From Symsagittifera roscoffensis (lineage: Eukaryota > Xenacoelomorpha > Acoela > Convolutidae): a stretch of 64,000 nucleotides of DNA. Position numbers and translations under genes: made by a program. The notes under the pieces are model-generated. The model saw only the letters and a list, made by a program, of their open reading frames with translations. It made no database searches and had not been told where the DNA came from. The DNA is taken from NCBI RefSeq assembly GCF_963678635.1, contig NC_087067.1, forward strand, positions 27,351,547 to 27,415,546, written 5' to 3'. Below are positions 1 through 9,770 of the stretch, in pieces (position 1 is the stretch's first letter; each line of letters begins with the position of its first letter).

Positions 1-1893
1 GATGTTTTCATAATGAGCTGCTCTTCCAGTGCTCAATCGATAAAAACGACCTCCTTGGTGCACTTCTGTTATCTGAAATGGACCACGCCATTTTTTTAAT
101 AATTTCTTGGTTCCTTTTGGTGGAACCACTTCCTGGAACACCCAAACGTAGTCGCCAACTGAGTAGGCTTTCGCATCAGCTGTCCTTTTATCAAACCTCC
201 TTTTTTGTCTAATTTGCGCCTGTTGCGTATTCCTCCTGCATAAGTCATTGAGGTCCTGCTGTCTTCTAATAACATCCCGCACGTACGTCTGCGGTGCTGT
301 CCTCTTCCCCTCATATTCAGGGTAGAAAAACGTCAACGGGAGCGCTTTTTCATGACCCGTTAACATCATGTGCGGACTTATTCCCGTGGTGGAATGCTCC
401 GTGCTGTTGTAACCACCCATCACTTGCGGCAAGTGCTTGTCCCAGTCATCCATGTAACGCGAGCAGTAGACTCTCAGCATGGATACCAGTGTGCGGTTTT
501 GCCTCTCGACTAGGCCATTCGTTTGCGGGTGATAAGTGGTCGAGTGGGCCTGCGCTACCTGCGACCTTTTCATCAACTCCTTCGTGAGATCACCCACGAA
601 TGCTTTGCCATTGTCCGATTGGAACGTGATGGGGCAGCCACGCCTCGCTATCCACACATTTATCAAATGATCACATGTTTCTTCCGCCGATGCTTTCATG
701 CAGGGTGCTGCTTCCGCATACTTCGTAAAATGGTCGATCATTACCAGCACCTGATTATAGCCCGTTGCTGTCATGCAGATTTTCTGATGATCAATTTGCA
801 CCACTTCGTTGAAATCTGACGACTCTATTGACTGTAGGGGGAACCTTAGTTTCCTGGGATCCTTCGCCTGCTGACATGACAGGCATGCGGCGATCCACTT
901 CTCACAAGCCTTTTTCAATCCCGGCCATTCGAATCGTTTATGTATCCTGTTATACACTTTGTCCACGCCTTGATGGCCCATCTGATCATGTGAGCGAAAG
1001 AGCAATTCGGTCTGGTACAACTGTGGTAACACTATTGAATTGTATTTATAGAGGACCTTGTCCTCCTCTTTTCCCTTGCAGGCAACGATTCCGTCCTTAT
1101 TCAGGTACAACAAGTCGTTTCGCTTCAGGTAGAATTGCTTCAAGATCTTGTAGCTGTCTTCTTCCAAGTCTCCCTTGGCAGGTGCTCCATTCTCGATCCA
1201 TCTCTTCAGACTGCTCGTCATTCTATCATTTCGTTGAGCCCTTAGGAGATCCGACAGCCTGTACCTGGCTTTCAAATACGTCTTTACCACGTTCATTTGC
1301 CCACTCATTATCTCCGGAGCATGAACATCGTCCATCAACTTAACACACCATATCTTTTTCAAAGGCGACGCTTCCCGCACAGATGGTTCCAGATTGGTAC
1401 GGACGACCGTACCATGTGGCAGCAATCTGGTTGGGCGTTTCGAAACTGCTATCAGCTCGAGCTCGTCTGCGGCATTATCTACCACAGTGCCCTCTTCATC
1501 TGAGGTGTATCTGTCCCTGTCTGGATCCTGATGTGTTTCTCGGTCCAGCCCACGCTGCTTCCAGTCTACCAATAAGGAGTGGATTGCGATCTCTGACATA
1601 TCGGAATTGGAAGTTGTTTCAGACGTGTTGTCCCAGGACTGGGGCCTCGAGTCAACACTTGAGTCGACTGATTCCTCAAGATCATATTCCAAGTTGTCTG
1701 AGATGTTTCTCGACTCCCCGGACAAAATTCTGTCCCTAGGTGGTCTCGTCAACCTCTCCCCGGACAAGTCGTCCTGCACGGGCTCAAAGGTGTCTGACTC
1801 CTCAGACGAGTCGTCCTTGACTGGCTCGAAGGTATCAGACTCCCCGGACATTGTCTTGTCCACGGACGAACAATCTGGGCTCGGCTCGTATTC
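1..1893 (-). pseudogene. G1 spacer and integrase, distal copy B (runs off the window)
   Basis: One long open frame with no stop from 1893 to the left window edge, in a different phase from copy A. It starts inside the repeated acidic spacer (a TAA at 1894-1896 cuts it off from its beginning). It contains the complete integrase finger (HX4H, then CLSC) and a full DD35E core: Asp at 790-792, Asp at 613-615 in QSDNGKAF, Glu at 505-507 in GLVERQNR, with exactly 35 residues between the last two. It continues through the C-terminal region (VGDYVWVFQEVVPPKG, WRGPFQITEV). Integrase inserts the cDNA into chromosomal DNA. Apart from its lost connection to RT this is the best-preserved part of G1. Confidence 0.9.
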
Positions 1894-3251
1894 TTATTTT
1901 GCATCCGTGAAATGCACTCTACTCGTGAAGCTAGATTTCACGAGAACCCATGGGGGTAGGACTCACCCACACATTTATCAAATGATCACATGTTTCTTCC
2001 GCCGATGCTGTCATGCAGAGTGCTGCTTCCGCATACTTCGTAAAATGGTCGATCATTACCAGCACCTGATTATAGCCCGTTGCTGTCATGCAGATTTTCT
2101 GATGATCAATTTGCACCACTTCGTTGAAACCTGACGACTCTATTGACTGTAGGGGGAACCTTAGTTTCCTGGGATCCTTCGCCTGCTGACATGACAGGCA
2201 TGCGGCGATCCACTTCTCACAAGCCTTTTTCAATCCCGGCCATTCGAATTGTTTCTATATCCTGTTATACACTTTGTCCACGCCTTGATGGCCCATCTGA
2301 TCATGTGAGCGAAAGAGCAATTCGGTCTGGTACAACTGTGGTAACACTATTGAATTGTATTTATAGAGGACCTTGTCCTCCTCTTTTCGCTTGCAGGCAA
2401 CGATTCCGTCCTTATTCAGGTACAACAAGTCGTTTCGCTTCAGGTAGAATTGCTTCAAGATCTTGTAGCTGTCTTCTTCCAAGTCTCCCTTGTCAGGTGC
2501 TCCATTCTCGATCCATTTCTTCAGACTGCTCGTCATTCTATCATTTTGTTGAGCCCTTAGGAGATCCGACAGCCTGCACCTGGCTTTCAAATACGTCTTT
2601 ACCACGTTCATTTGCCCACTCATTATCTCCGGAGCATGAGCATCGTCCATCAACTTAACACACCATATCTTTTTCAAAGGCGTCGCTTCCTGCACAGATG
2701 GTTCCAGATTGGTACGGACGACCGTACCATGTGGCAGCAATCTGGTTGGGCGTTTCGAAACTGCTATCAGCTCGAGCTCGTCTGCGGCATTATCTACCAC
2801 AGTGCCCTCTTCATCTGAGGTGTATCTGTCCCTGTCTGGATCCTGATGTGTTTCTCGGTCCAGCCCACGCTGCTTCCAGTCTACCAATAAGGAGTGGATT
2901 GCGATCTCTGACATATCGGAATTGGAAGTTGTTTCAGACGTGTTGTCCCAGGACTGAGGCCTCGAGTCAACACTTGAGTCGACTGATTCCTCAACATCAT
3001 ATTCCAAGTTGTCTGAGATGTTTCTCGACTCCCCGGACAAAATTCTGTCCCTAGGTGGTCTCGTCAACCTCTCCCCGGACAAGTCGTCCTGCACGGGCTC
3101 AAAGGTGTCTGACTCCTCAGACGAGTCGTCCTTGACTGGCTCGAAGGTATCAGACTCCCCGGACAATGTCTCGTCCACGGACGAACAATCTGGGCTCGGC
3201 TCGTATTCTTCTTTTGCTTCCGTGAAATGCACTCTCCTCGTGAAGCTAGAT
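652..3251 (-). repeat. Tandem duplication inside G1 pol (652-1936 and 1967-3251)
   Basis: Two direct copies of about 1,285 bp with start-to-start offset 1,315 bp, nearly identical over their length. Each covers most of the acidic spacer, the integrase zinc finger and the first catalytic Asp. They are separated by about 30 bp of filler (1937-1966). The copies differ by scattered substitutions, including the private TAG at 2252-2254 and the TAA at 1894-1896, so the event is not brand new or the array has since mutated. Confidence 0.92.
1931..2251 (-). pseudogene. G1 integrase, proximal partial copy A
   Basis: The same frame resumes after the TAG: FEWPGLKKACEKW, the CX2C of the zinc finger (CLSC), then the first part of the DDE core with its first catalytic Asp (QIDHQ, Asp at 2105-2107) and a conserved MIDHFTKYAEAA stretch. 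It breaks off in the filler at 1937-1966, where the tandem duplication restarts the spacer in another frame. The second Asp and the Glu are therefore absent from this copy. Confidence 0.85.
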
Positions 3252-4534
3252 TTCGACCTGATCCTGACTTCCTCAGTAGTTTGGTTCTGATTCAGTGTTC
3301 CATATTCAGTGAACGAAGTTCTCAACAAGACCTCCTTCGGCATCGAGCTCACCAGCTGGTTGACAATCGACCTGCAATCCCGTTCAACGCCTCGGCTGCG
3401 AATGGACCCTGGCCTCTTCTCTGTTCTCTCGGTGACAGTCAACCGCTGCATGGTCTCCATCCATTCACGATCATGCCTATCCACTTCCCTGTCCAACAAG
3501 TCACGGAGCTTTCCCATGACGTCCGGCGCCACGTTAACCGTCCTGTTCAATAGAGCCATGCTGTTTATACCTAATCTGGTAAGTTCTTGCTGCACCAAGT
3601 TGGGTCGAGCTAGCAGATCCAACGGAACGGGCTCGCCTCTGGCTAAAAGCTTTATCTCCGCGGCCGTCTCCACTGGAAGGTCAGGGTGTCCGGGTATAGG
3701 ATGCCCTGACTTGTCTAACCACCTAGTAAGTGGCAGTTCGTCGTAGGTTTCTTTGTCCAGAAAGGAAAACCCGTCTTTGATCTCTGATTGGTTAGCCTGT
3801 TTATCCTCGAGGCGCTCATAAAATTCTGTCTTTTTACTGAGGCTATCTGCGTTCTGATGCTTGTCACGAGTACGGTGCTCTATGATCATGTGGTATCCAT
3901 CCAGGCGCACGATCCAACGACCAATATAACTTTGGTCCATCGAATAGGTTTTCAGCCAGGCAAGGGCACGATTATCCACCCGTAACTTGAAGGGAGCACT
4001 CCCCAAGTAGGCCCTGTATTTTTCCACGAAAGTGATTACCGCAAACATCTCCGCTTTTGGTGCGCCGTACTTCAATTCAGTATCACTCAGGACTTTACTC
4101 CCGTAGGCTATCGGACGAAGAACCGTTCTCCCGTTCCACTCCTGCTCCTGGTGAAGTATGCCCGATATCGCAACCACTGATGCATCCGTGTCCAGCACGA
4201 ACATCCCCTTCTCTGTCGGCATGCCGAGGACCGGTGCCTCGCAAAGTTCACGTTTGATGTTTTCAAATGAAACTTGCGCCTCATCAGTCCAGGTGAACTT
4301 TTTGCCCTTGTTTCTCATCAACCTCTGCATGGGGTATATTTTGTCAGCATACCCCTTGATGAACTCTCGATAATAATTAGCGAATCCCAAAAAACTCATC
4401 AGCTGTGTATCTGTCTTAGGTGCCTTCCAGGTCAGCACCACTTCAACCGCTTCGGGATCTGGTCTCACTCCATGTTTGTCAACTAGGCGGCCCAGATACT
4501 TTATGGAATCCCTGAGGATTTCACACTTAGAGGG
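2252..4534 (-). pseudogene. G1 RT thumb, RNase H, acidic spacer and start of integrase zinc finger
   Basis: In phase with the RT palm, this frame is open from 4534 to a TAG at 2252-2254. Its order is the RT end (KPSKCEIL, FLGFANYYREFIKGYA), then RNase H with the acidic residues in FVLDTDAS, KAEMFAV and RVDNRALAWL, then a Gypsy-type tail (HQNADSLSKK). A spacer of several hundred residues follows, rich in Asp, Glu and Ser and carrying a short internal repeat (ESDTFEPV twice). The integrase finger begins with SHDQMGHQG and is broken by the TAG. The duplicated distal copy has a His codon and no stop at that place, so the TAG arose in this copy. RNase H removes the RNA strand during reverse transcription. 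Confidence 0.88.
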
Positions 4535-5013
4535 TTTTCATTTCAGACCCGCCTGCTTCATGCAAGAAAACACCTCCTCCAACCTCTCTATGTGGTCTTC
4601 TAAGGTTGGTGTTGCAATCACGACATCATCGACATAACACATGATGAGATTCCCGTATTTCTTAGTGACGCTCGTGAGTGCCTGGGCCACCAGTCGCTGG
4701 AATGTGGCCGTCGCGTTGCACAATCCGAATGGCATCCTCTTCCACTGGAACAATCCCAGCTCACACGCGAAGCCTGTTTTCTCTCGATCTTGCTTCCTGA
4801 GTGGCACTTGCCAGAACGCAGAGCCCAAATCCAACGTCGTGAAGAACTTCGCGTCTCCCAGCTTGGATAGGCTCTCATCGATGCGGGGAATCGGGTATGC
4901 GTCCTTTATAGTCACTGCGTTCAGATAACGGAAATCATAACAAAATCTGAGTTGTCCCCCTTTCTTTTTCGCCATGACCACGCCACAAGCCGATGGGGAC
5001 TTCGACTGAAAAC
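4535..5013 (-). pseudogene. G1 reverse transcriptase palm domain
   Basis: RT motifs occur in Ty3/Gypsy order: RFCYDFRYLNAVTIKDAYP, then FTTLDLGSAFWQVPLR, then MPFGLCNATATFQRL, then CYVDDVVIA with the catalytic YVDD at 4625-4636. The frame differs from the protease frame. Upstream of the RFCYDF block, the usual finger-domain boxes (about 100 or more residues in relatives) are missing; protease-linker sequence passes directly into the palm, so an internal deletion with a frame change near 5010 is the simplest reading. A TGA at 4535-4537 interrupts the frame right after QAGLK, where the RT sequence clearly continues (KPSKCEIL). No active RT can be made from this copy. Confidence 0.9.
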
Positions 5014-7019
5014 ACTTTCCTAGAAGATTTTAATTCATTCGCTCTCTTCATTATACATTCTTGGTTCGCATGCAATGGACATTTAGTTACATCAAACTTT
5101 TTCAAGTTCTCCACACTCTGAAAATTTGTGTTCAGAGGCAAAGCATAGCCAAGTTTCTTTCCCCTCTGTATTGTCACTGTTGTTGCTTCTGTGTTCAATA
5201 ACACTCTCACACACAGTCCGCTCTGAGTGAGTGAGAAGCTTCTTCCTAAAATAGCCGAGCTTTTACTGTTTGGATTTGGTACCAGACACACCTGTCTGTC
5301 ATTGCTGAGTTCATTCAAGTTCCTCATCCTAAACGTCGCTACTACGGCTTGGTTTGGTTTTAATCTAACTTTTCGATCCAGAAAAATCGGCACCTTGGCC
5401 TGGTTAATTAAGATCTTATTAAAGGGTCTCTTTTCATACTTTCTCTCAGGATCCGTGATCCTAATCAACCCGTCATTGAGAACGATCGTGACATCAAAGT
5501 TGCGCACGAAATCCCTTCCAAAGATGAACTGATCAGATTCGTCCACTACTAGGAAGCTCATCCAAAGATGTCTTTCTCCGAGCTGCAGTGAAATGATCGG
5601 GGTTCGTCCAGTCACATAGATCGCTCCCTGATTGGCAGCTGCCAACCTGATGTTTGTCGGTATGAGATCCGACCTTTCGAAACCCATGTCGGTCCAAGTT
5701 TTGACTGGCATGACACTAACCACTGCCTCCGTGTCTAGCAGTCCCGTTACTGAAAGTTGTCTGCCTTGCACGTCCAGCACGTGTGCGGCCAGATCGGCCT
5801 CGCAACCTATGTGCACCGCATCTTGTTCGAGCATCGCGTTGTGTCCGATTCGTCTAACCTTCAGCTCCTCTTGACCAATGTATATCCGGCCAATCTGATC
5901 GTTCGCATCAGTTATGTGAGCTTTTGTGTAGATGTTGATGCCATCCACATTCATTAGGATCGGGTAAGGGCCATGGACATCGATATAATGTCCATCCACT
6001 TTCATCAGCCTCGGGCCTCCTGCTGTGAGCAGCGCTCGCACTGCCCTGGACTCCAGTTTGGGATCTTTCTCCTTCAGGTAGTCGGCATAGATGTCCAGGT
6101 GGACTAGTGTAATCTCAGATGGTTCACTCAAATTCTTGACCACCTGGTGCCCTGCAACTGAGATAATGGATATTATTTTCGTCCCCTCCTTCGTCATGTC
6201 GAAGGTTCTCCCAGATATAATTTTCAGTTTTAGTCCCTGTTTCCTGGGCTCCTCTTTTTCTTCTACTTTCGTCGTTTTACCCAGAATATTAAAACTTTCC
6301 CGAAGATCTGTGCTCTCCAGCTCCGACCTTACCCATTGCTCCACTTCTTTCGTGGCTAGGTCCTGTTTGACATTCTGCAGCGCTGTCCTTGCCGCCAGGC
6401 CGTAATCCACCTTGAGTGGGCTAGACGACTCTGCCTCCAGGTTCGAGGCTACCACCTCGTCAGGCAGTGTCTTCACCTTCTTAGTCGTAAAGGTGCTCGG
6501 TGTCGTCTCCTTTCTCCGAGATTCAGCCTCGTTCATCAGACGTGCTCGACAGGCCTTGACACCCGAAAGCGCCTCTTCGTGGCGGGGATGTTTCGCGTCC
6601 GCTACTGCATCCCAAAACTGAGTACAATCCGACTTGAAGTGTCCCTCCAAATTACAGAAGAAACACCTCGGACCATATTTCATGATGAGCCCTCTGACGT
6701 ACTCTTCATGATCCTCGTCGGTCGCGTCGGCGTCCTCGAGAAAGTAGCCTATGGCCTTCATGTGCTGTTTGTATGCAGAACACGCGGAAACGTGATGGTC
6801 CATCGAACCACAATTCGCACACGACCTCCTCTTATCCATGTCATCGCGAGGTTTGTACCAACTGGAATTCGCACCAGGCTTTGTCCCGCTATAGTTACCA
6901 TAATTGCTGTAACGGTTTTGCGCCCTCGGTTTTATGAGTAAATACTCGCGTGACTTCATACGCAAGTCGTCGGGCGTGGGTACCTGGTCAAGCGACAGGG
7001 TGAAGTGAGTGGCCAACAT
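4935..7019 (-). pseudogene. G1 gag C-terminus (two CCHC knuckles) plus aspartic protease region
   Basis: A 694-codon frame directly in phase with gag. Near the N-terminus are two CX2CX4HX4C knuckles, CANCGSMDHHVSAC and CFFCNLEGHFKSDC, the nucleic-acid-binding nucleocapsid part. About residue 425 is the protease-like LLDTEAVVSVMP, followed some 75 residues later by the GRDF segment (QFIFGRDFVRNFDVTIVL) typical of retropepsins. The catalytic triad reads Asp-Thr-Glu instead of Asp-Thr/Ser-Gly (5727-5735), which should impair the enzyme. The last about 25 residues are out of frame: from about 5010 the RT sequence is in another phase and this frame ends at an accidental stop. I assign the whole as NC-PR of a Gypsy polyprotein. 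Confidence 0.87.
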
Positions 7020-7022
7020 CGT

Positions 7023-8777
7023 CTACAACTCCTCACTCCTTACTCCGTCCATGAACTTCGAAGCAATCGCCAAGTTTCGCTCGGATATTTTCTCATCTGG
7101 GTTGCTTCTCCTCCTAAGCAATTCAAGGTCGTCCAAGAATTTATCTATGGATTCGTCATCTCTTTGACGCCTCTTTTCGAACTTCACCATAGCCTGGTGC
7201 CCTTGTACTCCAGAGCCGAAACGATTCAGCAGGATGTCGAATATCTTGCGAGCGCTGTCTCTCTCATTGGCTCTTTTCGCCATTACACAACTTAATGCAG
7301 TACCCTCCAGATTGCTCGTCAGCGCGCTGCACTCTTGTTTCTTGGAGAGATTCTCTTCCTCAAAGTGTAACTTCATCACCTCTATCCAAGTATCAATGCA
7401 GCCGTCTGACTCGTCTTTATATGACTTCGGCTTTTTCAGTGTCCTTCTTGACCTCTCTCCTCTCTCGGTTGACTTCGAGAGCTTGGTGATGAATGTTTCG
7501 AGAGATCTGTTCAGAGGCTCAAACATCGAGGCATGCATCGTTGTGTCCTGTGAGACTGTAGTCAGATCTGGTACTGAACTGACTTGTGGCACAGTTGGCA
7601 ACCTTGTCTCCGGGGTGGCATCTGCCTCCGGCGGGACTGGATTCGTCCAGCCAGGCCTCGACGGGGCTGCCCTTGGCCGCTCCTTGTTTCTGGGTTCGTA
7701 GTTCGTTCTCGAGCCTTGCTGGGCTCTGGCATTGCTGCCCGTACCATCTCCATCCTTTGCATGGCGTGAGCGCTCCCTTGGGTTGGAACGCTCCTGCCAA
7801 TTGCTCCCATTCAGGATCGCGTCAAGCTTCCGCATCATTAAGTCAGATTTTGCATCTAACCTTTTCTCCAGGCTAGTCATCGTGTGGGCGTAGGTACTAT
7901 CATGATCGTTCAACAATCGTTCGATCTCCCTGGTCATCCTAGCCTCTCTTTCGTATGACTCCTTGTTTGCCTGTGCCAGGCTCTCCGCCAGGCATTGATC
8001 GGTGTTGCGAATCAACTGAGCCTGATCAACCCTCGCCTGCGACTTCACATGCGTTAGTTCGTCTCTCAGATTTTTTTGACCTTTGTGAGCTCTCTCATCA
8101 ACCTGATCTATTCTTTTAGTCATGTCCCGCCTCAGTTCATCTAGACCATTCATTACGCCAGCGAACATGTCACTTATGTCGCCAGTGGCGCCATATGACG
8201 GGGTTAGTCCCAGAGAAGATGAGGTCAACTGCGGCTGCAGCTTGGTGCTTGATGACGCACCGCTTTTTTGCTTGCTCATCGACGTCATTAATCTGTCGAA
8301 TGTTGATGACGCTCCCATCGTTATCCCATCTGACATGGGCCTGGTCGGCGAGGTTGACGACGCCTTCCTGCTCATATCGTTCCTTGGGCACGGTGTGAAG
8401 TTCACATCCGGATGGGTTATCTCCGGGTAGTCATCACTGGAAGTCAAACCTACAGTTGGTAGTGACGCCATGCGTTCGTCGTACAAAGACTTCCAACTCT
8501 TCTTGGCCTTCGAACCCCTTTGTTCTTCACTCGGGCTTATACTCGACATCATCGCGTTGTTGCTCTGCTTGGCCAGAGATGAGTGGGTACTAGCCGAATG
8601 TGAGTATTCTCCCCTCCACCTGTGACTTTTGGTCTCCGATTTGGACATCCCCTTGAATAATACTTCCTCTCGCGGCTCGACCTCGGAACGCTCCGAGGTC
8701 TCCTCTGTCCTCTCGACTTCCTCCCGCTCGAGGTCCTCGCTCGGCTCAAAGTCGGGTCGAATGAGCGTCTGTTCTCC
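7023..8777 (-). pseudogene. G1 gag: coiled-coil plus retrotransposon gag (capsid-like) domain
   Basis: The frame is open from 8777 to the TAG at 7023-7025, with the first ATG at 8648 (541 codons). The N-terminal half is Ser/Thr-rich. The middle is a charged helical stretch likely to form a coiled coil (many Glu/Arg/Leu around 7860-8160). The last about 100 residues match the retrotransposon-gag pattern: a DGCIDTWIEVMKLHFEEE segment, then FEKRRQRDDESIDKFLDDLE and FMDGVRSEEL. In this family that domain builds the virus-like particle. The stop falls between the capsid-like domain and the zinc knuckles, and the next codons continue in the same frame (next ATG at 7019), so the product is truncated unless the UAG is read through. 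Confidence 0.85.
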
Positions 8778-9065
8778 CTAGTCAAAGGGGTCCACAAGCG
8801 TTTCGCTCGCGGTTCCGGCTTCGGCGCTCCGCCTTTGATCGCCATCGAGGTTTTTCTCGCTCCTCAATCTCATTTCGCTCACTGAAAGATCAGGTTGACC
8901 TTTAGTCGATTCGTTTTCATCAAACACGTCGGAGGCGCTGCTAAACGAGGACTGGCTACGCCTAGTTTTAAAATTTAGCGTGCTGCCCTTGCTCAGCCTG
9001 GGAATCTTAGTAGTCGATCCTAACGAGTCCCTGCGCTGCATACTTTGTGACACAAAAAAAAACAA
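8778..9065 (-). pseudogene. G1 gag, N-terminal segment ending in a TAG stop
   Basis: This 95-codon stretch is in the same frame as the gag body downstream. The first ATG is at 9063-9065, but a second at 9039-9041 (MQRRDSLGS) is an equally good start. The peptide is Ser/Arg/Asp-rich with no recognisable fold, as is usual for the N-terminus of Gypsy gag. It ends in TAG at 8778-8780; translation can then be followed without break through an acidic, Glu-rich stretch to the next gag ATG at 8648. I therefore read the TAG as either a disabling mutation in a longer gag or the end of a short leader ORF; the shared frame favours the first. Confidence 0.55.
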
Positions 9066-9399
9066 TATTCGTATGTCGAAAAGTCAGTATTAATCTCTTA
9101 GGTTTCTCAATGACAAACTTAGTGACTCAGCTAGAGTTACACACACACACAGGGCCTGCTTAGTATTGATATAATACTAACTCAACCCTGTCGTACAGTA
9201 AAACAGTATCACAAGATTTTCACAAGATATAATCAACACACAAAACACAATAGATAATCAGGTAAGAATATCCTACAGGTGACAGCGACCTTTTGTCAGT
9301 ATCAATTTATCGCCACACAATTTATCAAGTCACTGCTTTGTTAAAATTAAACAATCTTTGATAAAAAGCAGTGATGATTCAGAAACAGATCAATAAAAC
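9066..9399. other. Probable G1 5' leader, no gene seen
   Basis: AT-rich sequence just upstream of G1 gag on the minus strand, containing a short CA-repeat near 9140. In an LTR element the primer-binding site and 5' LTR edge should lie here or slightly further right, but I found no convincing tRNA-complementary box or TG...CA boundary. Confidence 0.4.
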
Positions 9400-9770
9400 T
9401 TAGTCTTAAAGAAAAAGACTTCCCCCAATCGGAACGATCCGAAAGAACAAAGCCCAGGACACAGTCTTCTCAAGTGGGTGTGTATTTGCCTAATACACCC
9501 ACCGAGGTCTTCTTTTAGGTGCCCCGCGATTACCTGAGCTGTCCTATCAAGTGGCTCAAGGCAACCTCTGATCGAAAACTTCTAAAGTCTATGAAAAAGC
9601 TCCCCCACACCCGGAACGCTCCAAGTGCACGAGAGCAGGGAACAACTTTTCTTCTCAAGTGAGTGTGTATTTGCCTAATACACTCACCGAGGTCTTCTTT
9701 TATTTGTTCCCGGATTGCCCGAATTTTCCTATTAATTAGCTCAAGGCAACCGCACAACCAAAATCACAAT
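9400..9770 (-). repeat. 185-bp tandem repeat with matching hairpins
   Basis: Two direct copies, offset 185 bp. Each has a hairpin (9474-9502 and 9659-9687) with an 11-bp stem containing a 2-nt bulge and a 5-nt loop (TGCCT). One stem pair differs between copies and changes on both sides: G-C at 9477/9499 becomes A-T at 9662/9684. Read on the minus strand both copies also encode a similar peptide (KEDLGxCIRQIHTHLRR); the longest frame is 9530-9757. The position upstream of G1 gag fits an LTR or leader, but element ends were not found. Confidence 0.75.

Larger units (their letters stand above)
1..9065 (-). mobile_element. Ty3/Gypsy LTR retrotransposon G1, 3' end cut by window edge
   Basis: A nearly complete retrotransposon body read right to left. 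The order is gag, two CCHC zinc knuckles, aspartic protease, reverse transcriptase (YVDD), RNase H, a long acidic spacer, then integrase with HHCC finger and DD35E core. This order and the RT motifs are those of the Ty3/Gypsy (Metaviridae) group. Gag through protease share one frame; RT through the first integrase copy share a second; the distal integrase is in a third. Breaks seen are in-frame stops at 8778-8780, 7023-7025, 4535-4537, 2252-2254 and 1894-1896, a missing RT N-terminus near 5010, and a tandem duplication (652-1936 versus 1967-3251). The 3' LTR lies outside the window and I could not delimit a 5' LTR. By eye it is richer in G+C than the AT-rich DNA to the right, fitting a younger insertion. 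It is non-autonomous as it stands. Confidence 0.93.

Noticed and set aside
523-3746. Many plus-strand frames over 1-9 kb, some repeated
   Set aside because: They are antisense shadows of the Gypsy pol and gag frames; the repeats among them come from the tandem duplication.
7519-7876. Overlapping small frames on both strands in gag
   Set aside because: All lie within the long gag frame and have no independent support.
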